Shown here piece by piece: positions 58,834-64,000 of a stretch of 64,000 nt of DNA (position 1 is the first letter of the stretch; each line of letters begins with the position of its first letter). The DNA is from JAEZDP01 sp044508265. GTDB lineage: Bacteria; Acidobacteriota; Vicinamibacteria; Vicinamibacterales; Vicinamibacteraceae. The notes beneath the pieces were generated by a model. The model had not been told where the DNA came from. It searched no databases and was given only the letters and a program-made list of their open reading frames with translations. The position numbers and the translations under genes were made by a program. The stretch spans positions 1-64,000 of the forward strand of contig JBIQIB010000003.1 of NCBI GenBank assembly GCA_044508265.1, read 5' to 3'.

Positions 58834-60778
58834 GCTCGTGGGAGTCTTCGAGGTAGGTGTAGCCGTGCAGGCCTTCCTCGTAGAAGCGCAGCAGCCGTCC
58901 TGACTCGAGGTAGTCGAGCCGCCCGTCGCGCACGGCCCATTCCACGTCCATCCGCATCTTGCCGATCAGGTGCTCGACGTCGAACTCGACGTAGTCGAGC
59001 ACTTCCTTGACGGTGTCGCCCTTGATCACCGCGTCGAGCACGACGTCCTGCTTCTCGTTCAGGCTGACGTGCACGGCATGCGTGTCGCCGAACAGGTTGT
59101 GCAGGTCGCCGAGGATCTCCTGGTACGCGCCGATGAGGAACACGGCCAGGAGGTAGGGCTCGTCGTTGAGCGGGTGCAGGGGGAGCGTCTTCTTGACGTC
59201 GCGGCGGTCGATGAACTGGTCGATCTTGCCGTCCGAGTCGCACGTGATGTCGCCGAGCACGCCGTGCTGGCTCGGACGCTCGTCCAGCCGGTGGATGGGC
59301 ATCACCGGGAACAGCTGCCCGATCGCCCAGCTGTCGGGGATCGACTGGAAGAGCGAGAAGTTGCAGAAGTACGTGTCCGACAGCAGCTCGTCGAGCGACT
59401 GGAGGTCTTCCGGCACTTCGTCCATCTGCGCGACGAACTTCTGCAGCTTCACCGCGATCGCCCAGTACAGGTTCTCGCAGTGCGCGCGCTGTTCGAGGCT
59501 CAGGTACCCGGCCGCAAACAGGTTCATCGCCATGTCGAGCGCGGCCTGTGCGTCGTGGTAGCTCTCGACGGCGTTGCGCGCCGTGAGGTTGTGCAGCGTC
59601 TCGATCAGGTCGATGACCGGCTGCTCGAGGTCGTCTGATGGCTCGAGCGGCGTCTGCTCCTCGCCGAACTCCGACACGCCCAGCACGTTGAACACCAGCA
59701 GGCTGTGATAGGCGGCCACCGCGCGGCCGCTCTCCGACACGATGGTCGGATGCGGCACCTGCGCCTCGTCGCAGATCGTCTGGATGTGGTAGACGACGTC
59801 GTTGGCGTACTCCTGGAGCGTGTAGTTCATGCTCGACTCGAAGTTCGTCTGCGAACCGTCGTAGTCGACGCCCAGGCCGCCGCCCACGTCCATGTACTCG
59901 AGGCCGGCCCCGGCCTTGTACAGCTCCGTGTAGATGCGCGCCGCCTCCACGAGCGCGCCCTTGACGATGCGGATGTTGGGGATCTGGCTGCCGAGGTGGA
60001 AGTGGAGGAGCTTGAAGCAGTCCTCCATGCCGCGCGCCTTCAGCTCCTCGAGGCCGCGCAGGATCTCGGTGACGGTCAGGCCGAACTTCGAGCGGTAGCC
60101 GCCGGAGCTCTGCCAGCGCCCGCTGCCGCGCGTCGCGAGCTTCACGCGCATGCCGATCTGCGGCCGCACGCCCACCTTCTCGGCGTACTCGAGGATCAGG
60201 CCGAGCTCGGTGTACTTCTCGACCACCGGGATGATGTTGCGGCCGATCTTCTGGGCCAGCATCGCCATCTCGATGAACTCGGCGTCCTTGAAGCCGTTGC
60301 AGATGATCGGCGTGTCGTTCGAGGCGAGCGCGGCGACCGCCATCAGCTCCGGCTTCGAGCCCGCCTCGATGCCGAAGTTGTAGGGGCGGCCGAATTCGAT
60401 GACCTCCTCGACCACCTGCCGCTGCTGGTTCACCTTGATCGGGTAGACGCAGATGTAGCGACCCGTGTAGGCGTGCTGCGTGATCGCCGACTGGAACGCG
60501 TCGTGGATGTCGCCGAGCCTGTGTTTCAGGATGTCGCTGAGGCGCACCAGGATGGGCAGGTTGATCCCGCGCATCTGCAGGCGATCGACGAGCTGCTTGA
60601 GGTCGATCGAGCGGTCGCGTTCCTTGGTTGGATGCACCAGGACGTGGCCGTTCTCGCCGACCGAGAAGTAGCCCTTGCCCCAGCGCTCGATCTCGTACAG
60701 CTCCGACGAGTCGACGGTGGTCCAGGAATCAGTGGCGCTGTTGGTGGCAGCGACGACGCGAGGCGACGCAGTGCTCAT
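58829..60778 (-). CDS. speA: Biosynthetic arginine decarboxylase
   Basis: A 649-residue fold-III PLP decarboxylase (E. coli SpeA 658). PLP lysine in YICVYPIKVNQQRQVVEEV; FKLLHFHLGSQIPNIRIVKG, LEYMDVGGGLGVDYDGSQTN and VSESGRAVAAYHSLLVFNVL are family motifs. The C-terminal DEVPEDLQSLDELLSDTYFC includes the catalytic cysteine from the neighbouring subunit. It converts arginine to agmatine for polyamines. TATGAT ends 8 bases before ATG 60778, suggesting a leaderless mRNA. The stop is supplied by a palindromic repeat. Confidence 0.96.
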   Translation of the reverse strand: MSTASPRVVAATNSATDSWTTVDSSELYEIERWGKGYFSVGENGHVLVHPTKERDRSIDLKQLVDRLQMRGINLPILVRLSDILKHRLGDIHDAFQSAITQHAYTGRYICVYPIKVNQQRQVVEEVIEFGRPYNFGIEAGSKPELMAVAALASNDTPIICNGFKDAEFIEMAMLAQKIGRNIIPVVEKYTELGLILEYAEKVGVRPQIGMRVKLATRGSGRWQSSGGYRSKFGLTVTEILRGLEELKARGMEDCFKLLHFHLGSQIPNIRIVKGALVEAARIYTELYKAGAGLEYMDVGGGLGVDYDGSQTNFESSMNYTLQEYANDVVYHIQTICDEAQVPHPTIVSESGRAVAAYHSLLVFNVLGVSEFGEEQTPLEPSDDLEQPVIDLIETLHNLTARNAVESYHDAQAALDMAMNLFAAGYLSLEQRAHCENLYWAIAVKLQKFVAQMDEVPEDLQSLDELLSDTYFCNFSLFQSIPDSWAIGQLFPVMPIHRLDERPSQHGVLGDITCDSDGKIDQFIDRRDVKKTLPLHPLNDEPYLLAVFLIGAYQEILGDLHNLFGDTHAVHVSLNEKQDVVLDAVIKGDTVKEVLDYVEFDVEHLIGKMRMDVEWAVRDGRLDYLESGRLLRFYEEGLHGYTYLEDSHER

Positions 60779-60786
60779 CGCTCACC

Positions 60787-60814
60787 ATCATACAGATTAG
60801 CCGAGGGGCGTCTA
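60787..60814 (-). promoter_or_regulatory. Promoter of speA
   Basis: On the minus strand TAGACG (60814-60809), 16 bases, TATGAT (60792-60787). The start point would fall at or within two bases of the speA ATG. Confidence 0.5.
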
Positions 60815-60819
60815 CTGGC

Positions 60820-61272
60820 TCAGGACTGGCGCCGCCGGTACGCCGCGACGCGCAGCGCCGCGTCCACCGGGCGCGTGTCCACCCGGCCCTGCACCACGCC
60901 GCCTTCCTCGAGGACCACGCGCGGCGCGGCGATGGTGCCGTGCACGGCGCCGCCGGAGCGGACGTCCACGATCTCGGTGCCCGTCAGCTTGCCGCGCACC
61001 TGACCGTGCACGGTGATGTCGCGTCCGAGCAGGTCGGCGTCCACGTGCGCGCCGGCCTGCACCACGATGCAGTGTCCCGGCGCGGCGACGGCGCCGTCGA
61101 TTCGCGCCGCGATCTCGAGGTCTTCCTCGGCCGTCACGGTGCCGACGATGCGCAGCGTCCCGCTGAGCGAGCTGGCGCCGGAGGCCGGAGTGACGACGGG
61201 ATGGGACGATCGAGCGGGCATCTGGATGGTTCTGGGCATGGGCGTCGAGGGCGCCCGCACGGTCGAGCTCAT
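60820..61272 (-). CDS. Bactofilin (polymer-forming cytoskeletal protein)
   Basis: A 150-residue protein. A disordered N-terminus of about 35 residues precedes a right-handed beta-helix of the DUF583/bactofilin type: LSGTLRIVGTVTAEEDLEIA, ARIDGAVAAPGHCIVVQAGA, HVDADLLGRDITVHGQVRGK, GGAVHGTIAAPRVVLEEGGV. These proteins polymerise into filaments and localise peptidoglycan-modifying enzymes or polar structures. Same strand as speA, ending about 40 bases upstream of it. Confidence 0.92.
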   Translation of the reverse strand: MSSTVRAPSTPMPRTIQMPARSSHPVVTPASGASSLSGTLRIVGTVTAEEDLEIAARIDGAVAAPGHCIVVQAGAHVDADLLGRDITVHGQVRGKLTGTEIVDVRSGGAVHGTIAAPRVVLEEGGVVQGRVDTRPVDAALRVAAYRRRQS

Positions 61273-61305
61273 CTCGCGGACGCCCGTCCCATAGTACCCA
61301 ACAAC

Positions 61306-62652
61306 CTACTTCGCGGCCGGGCGCGGCCGCTGCCGATACCGCTCGTACAGGCGCGAGTGCCGCGTCTCGAGCGACACTGGCACGCCGGCGATGATCACCT
61401 CCCGCACCGTGGTGCGGATCTCCAGCGGATCGCCGTCCGTGATCACGAGGTTGGCGAGCTTGCCCGGCTCGATCGAACCGACCTCGGCGTCGAGGCCGAG
61501 GATGCGCGCCGGCGTGAGCGTGATCGCGGCGATCGCGACGTCGTGCGGCAGGCCGAAGCCGACGGCGGTGCCGATCTCGTAGGGCAGGTTGCGGCTGTCC
61601 GAGGAGCTGTAGGTGGACAGCGCGAACGTGACGCCCGCCTCGTGCAGCACCGCGGGCGCCGCCATCGTGGCGTCGTAGGGATCGTCCTCGCTCCCCGGCA
61701 GCGTCTGCGTGGGCCCGATGATGACCGGAACGTCCTTCTCGGCGAGCAGGCTCGCCACTTTCCAGGCCTCGTCGGCGCCGACGAGCACGATGCGCTGCCC
61801 GTGCGTGTCCACGAAGTACTCGACGGCCGCGGTGATGTCACGAGCCGACGTGGCGTGCACGAGCCAGGGCCGCTCGCCCGCGACGTACGGACCGAGCGCT
61901 TCGAGCTTGAGGTCGCGCGGCACGCGGTCGCCGGCCCGGCCACGCGTCTCGCGGTAGTCGCGTGCCCTGGTGATCCACGACGTGAGCTCGTGCAGCTGGC
62001 GGACCTGTTCCTGCCGGGCCTCCTTGTAGGACCGCGGGCGCCGGGAGAACTGGGACGGCCCCGTGGACATCCGGAGGGACGGCCAGTTGACGACCATGCC
62101 GACCGTGGGGTCAATCAGCATCTCTTCGATGGTCCATCCGTCGAGACTGAAGGCTGACGCCTGTCCGCCAATCACCGGACCGTTCGGCGAGCTCGACAGG
62201 CCGGGCGCGGCCACCGCATGCGTGATGCCGTTGGCGCGCGCCACGGGCAGGTGATCGCTGGCGGGGTGCACGGCCGTGGCTGCCGCGATCTGCGGGTTGT
62301 AGGGGCCCGTCTCGGTGATGTCGTTGGTCGCGGCCACGGCGCCGATCTCGGTGAGCCCCAGCTGGCTCATCGCATCGAAGAAGCCGGGATAGACGTGCAG
62401 CCCTTCGCCCTCGATGACCTCCGCACCGGACGGCACGGGGGCCGCCGCACCGACGGACAGGATTCTCCCGTCCTGGATGACGACAGTGCCGCGCTCGATG
62501 ACGGCGCCGCTGACGGTGACGATGCGCGCGTCCTTGATGGCGAGCAGACGCGGGGTGTCCGCGGACGGTGGTGTCTGGCCGTGCGCGGTGGCGGCGATGA
62601 CGAGGAGTCCGGCGGCCAATGCCGCCACACGGTTCGCGAGTCGTGAGGTCAT
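61306..62652 (-). CDS. Exported amidohydrolase-fold protein lacking the metal HxH motif
   Basis: A 448-residue protein with signal peptide (VAALAAGLLVIAATAHGQ). The amidohydrolase composite domain (LAIKDARIVTVSGAVIERGT) and C-terminal return (GSIEPGKLANLVITDGDPLE) are intact. At the position of the catalytic HxH it reads GFFDAMSQLGL: M95 and Q97 replace both histidines, and the usual metal-Asp region (STYSSSDSRNLPYEIG) is altered. It is thus likely a non-catalytic partner of the tandem upstream amidohydrolase, with which it overlaps (ATGA). Confidence 0.88.
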   Translation of the reverse strand: MTSRLANRVAALAAGLLVIAATAHGQTPPSADTPRLLAIKDARIVTVSGAVIERGTVVIQDGRILSVGAAAPVPSGAEVIEGEGLHVYPGFFDAMSQLGLTEIGAVAATNDITETGPYNPQIAAATAVHPASDHLPVARANGITHAVAAPGLSSSPNGPVIGGQASAFSLDGWTIEEMLIDPTVGMVVNWPSLRMSTGPSQFSRRPRSYKEARQEQVRQLHELTSWITRARDYRETRGRAGDRVPRDLKLEALGPYVAGERPWLVHATSARDITAAVEYFVDTHGQRIVLVGADEAWKVASLLAEKDVPVIIGPTQTLPGSEDDPYDATMAAPAVLHEAGVTFALSTYSSSDSRNLPYEIGTAVGFGLPHDVAIAAITLTPARILGLDAEVGSIEPGKLANLVITDGDPLEIRTTVREVIIAGVPVSLETRHSRLYERYRQRPRPAAK

Positions 62653-64000
62653 CGCACACCTGCCCGCGTGGTCCGCGGCGTCGTCTGGCGCGTATCGGGG
62701 TCTGTCGTCGCCCGCATCGACGGACTCGAGCCGGCGGGTTTCTTCTGCAGCGTGAGGCGGCGCTCCTCGCGTTCGCGCCGCTCGGCGAGATCCTTCGCCC
62801 GATCGAAGTACACCTGGCCGTCGATGAACACGAGTTCGGGGACGGCGTAGACGCTGAGCGGGTGCGCGGAGAACACGACGAGGTCGGCGTCCTTGCCCAC
62901 CTCGATCGAGCCGACGCGGTCGTCGATGCGAAGCTGCCTGGCCGGATTCAGCGTGACCAGCTTCAGGGCCTCCGCCTCTGACATGCCGCCGTACTTGACG
63001 GCCTTGGCCGCCTCCTGATTCAGGTGGCGGTGCTCCTCGGCGCTGTCGGAGTTGATCGAGACGAGCACGCCGCGCTCGGCCATCAACGCGGCGTTGTAGG
63101 GCGTGGCGTCGTAGGCCTCGATCTTGTAGGCCCACCAGTCGGAGAACGTCGAAGCGCCCGCGCCGTGCCGCGCGATCTCGTCGGCGACCTTGTAGCCCTC
63201 GAGCACGTGCTGCAGCGTGGCGATCCTGAAGCCGAACTCCTCGGCGAGCCGCAGCAGCTGGAGGATCTCGTCGGAGCGGTAGCAGTGGGCGTGCACGAGG
63301 CGCTTGCCTTCGAGGATCTCCACGAGGGGCTCGAGCGTGAGGTCGCGCGCCGGCGGCGTGGCCGTCCTGTCGCCCGCCTTGACCGCCGTCTCGTACCGGC
63401 GCCGGCGGTCCTGATACTCGCGCGCGTCGACGAAGGCCTGGCGGATCACGTCCATCACGCCCATGCGCGTGGTGGGGTAGCGCACGTCGCCACCGCTCGA
63501 CGAGCGGTTCGAGCGCTTCGGGTTCTCGCCGAGCGCGAACTTGATGCCCGGTGGCGCGCCTTCGAAGAGCAGCCCGCGCGCGTCGCGGCCCCAGCGCAGC
63601 TTGATCACCGCGTTCTTTCCGCCGATCGCATTGGCGCTGCCGTGCAGGACGTTGGACGTGGTGACGCCGCCGGCCAGGCCGCGATAGATGTCGATGTCGA
63701 GGGGATCGAGCACGTCCTCGACGCTGACCATCGACGTCACCGACAGGCTGCTCTCGTTGACCGGCCCGTCGATCGCGATGTGGCTGTGCGCGTCGATGAT
63801 GCCGGGCGTGACGAACTTGCCCGTCGCGTCGATCTCGGTCGCACCTCGCGGCACGTCCACCGACGCGCCGACCGCCGCAATCCGGCCGTTGCGGATGAGG
63901 ACCGAGCCGTTCTCGATCACGTCGCCCGACACGGTGAAAACCGTGGCGTTGCGGATGACGGTGACGGGCGCGCTGGACGTCTGCGCCGACGCCGGCACGA
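62649..64000 (-). CDS. Imidazolonepropionase-like amidohydrolase (5' end beyond window)
   Basis: At least 450 residues. The right edge falls in the signal peptide (VPASAQT looks like its cleavage site), so the start lies outside. Metal ligands are present: PGIIDAHSHIAID (HxH), RLVHAHCYRSDEILQLLRLA, TLQHVLEGYKVADEIA and VLVSINSDSAEEHRHLNQEA (Asp). The C-terminal GSIEVGKDADLVVFSAHPLS completes the composite domain. Exported amidohydrolases of this group act on peptides or organic amides. It is followed by a paralogue without HxH. Confidence 0.93.
   Translation of the reverse strand, partial: VPASAQTSSAPVTVIRNATVFTVSGDVIENGSVLIRNGRIAAVGASVDVPRGATEIDATGKFVTPGIIDAHSHIAIDGPVNESSLSVTSMVSVEDVLDPLDIDIYRGLAGGVTTSNVLHGSANAIGGKNAVIKLRWGRDARGLLFEGAPPGIKFALGENPKRSNRSSSGGDVRYPTTRMGVMDVIRQAFVDAREYQDRRRRYETAVKAGDRTATPPARDLTLEPLVEILEGKRLVHAHCYRSDEILQLLRLAEEFGFRIATLQHVLEGYKVADEIARHGAGASTFSDWWAYKIEAYDATPYNAALMAERGVLVSINSDSAEEHRHLNQEAAKAVKYGGMSEAEALKLVTLNPARQLRIDDRVGSIEVGKDADLVVFSAHPLSVYAVPELVFIDGQVYFDRAKDLAERREREERRLTLQKKPAGSSPSMRATTDPDTRQTTPRTTRAGVR

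Noticed and set aside
58588..59010. A 140-codon plus-strand frame across the repeat array
   Set aside because: It translates the tandem repeat (GRLGARTARTRTARTRT) and the antisense of speA.

Overview
The window is a high-GC (roughly 70% by eye) chromosomal segment from a draft assembly, with four 100-N scaffold gaps. Gene content points to an Acidobacteriota bacterium, most plausibly a Vicinamibacteria/Luteitalea-like organism: a VWFA-related secreted protein, type III glutamine synthetase, a PEP-CTERM protein, tandem imidazolonepropionase-like amidohydrolases, a bactofilin, a DUF349 protein and abundant short palindromic intergenic repeats. This placement is inference from gene content. I saw no rRNA, tRNA, CRISPR, IS element or prophage.

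Left end (1-11.9 kb): a minus-strand operon (small protein, methyltransferase, DUF115/Maf-like protein fused to a methyltransferase) diverges from a motility operon (degenerate HD-GYP protein, motA, motB, HPt) that has a near-consensus sigma-28 promoter. An EF-hand protein follows, then an overlapping run DUF4920 - 2Fe-2S ferredoxin - Cys-rich/GNAT fusion - ECF sigma - UbiD decarboxylase, and a convergent SLOG-like protein.

11.9-26.5 kb: pepF and a threonine-dehydrogenase-like SDR; a LiaF-like/LytS/LytTR envelope-sensing operon; then a methionine-cycle block in which two ArsR-HTH/methyltransferase fusions sit immediately upstream of metH and ahcY. A PEP-CTERM gene with a perfect-looking sigma-54 promoter and its own strong terminator lies between the two halves.

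26.5-43 kb: a GntP permease overlapping a convergent metallopeptidase-like gene, a RidA - M19 dipeptidase - EEP operon, then a long minus-strand run: bcp, a secreted unknown, sucB, sucA, a small ORF, an MBOAT/SGNH O-acylation pair and, across a scaffold gap, a rhodanese-methyltransferase fusion. A VWFA-related gene and a CPA1 antiporter follow.

43-64 kb: parE, glnN, a small unknown, a ceramidase-like lipoprotein broken by a gap, parC (whose internal gap is an assembly artefact), an FAD oxidoreductase, a MATE exporter, a DUF349 protein, speA, a bactofilin and two tandem amidohydrolases, the last cut by the window edge.

The most distinctive signal outside the genes is a family of about 26-bp palindromes (GGTAGGGACGGC..GCCGTCC) placed at gene 3' ends in one orientation. 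In three genes the repeat itself supplies the TAG stop codon, and one copy reads through in frame inside the ceramidase-like gene. A second palindrome family sits upstream of parC.
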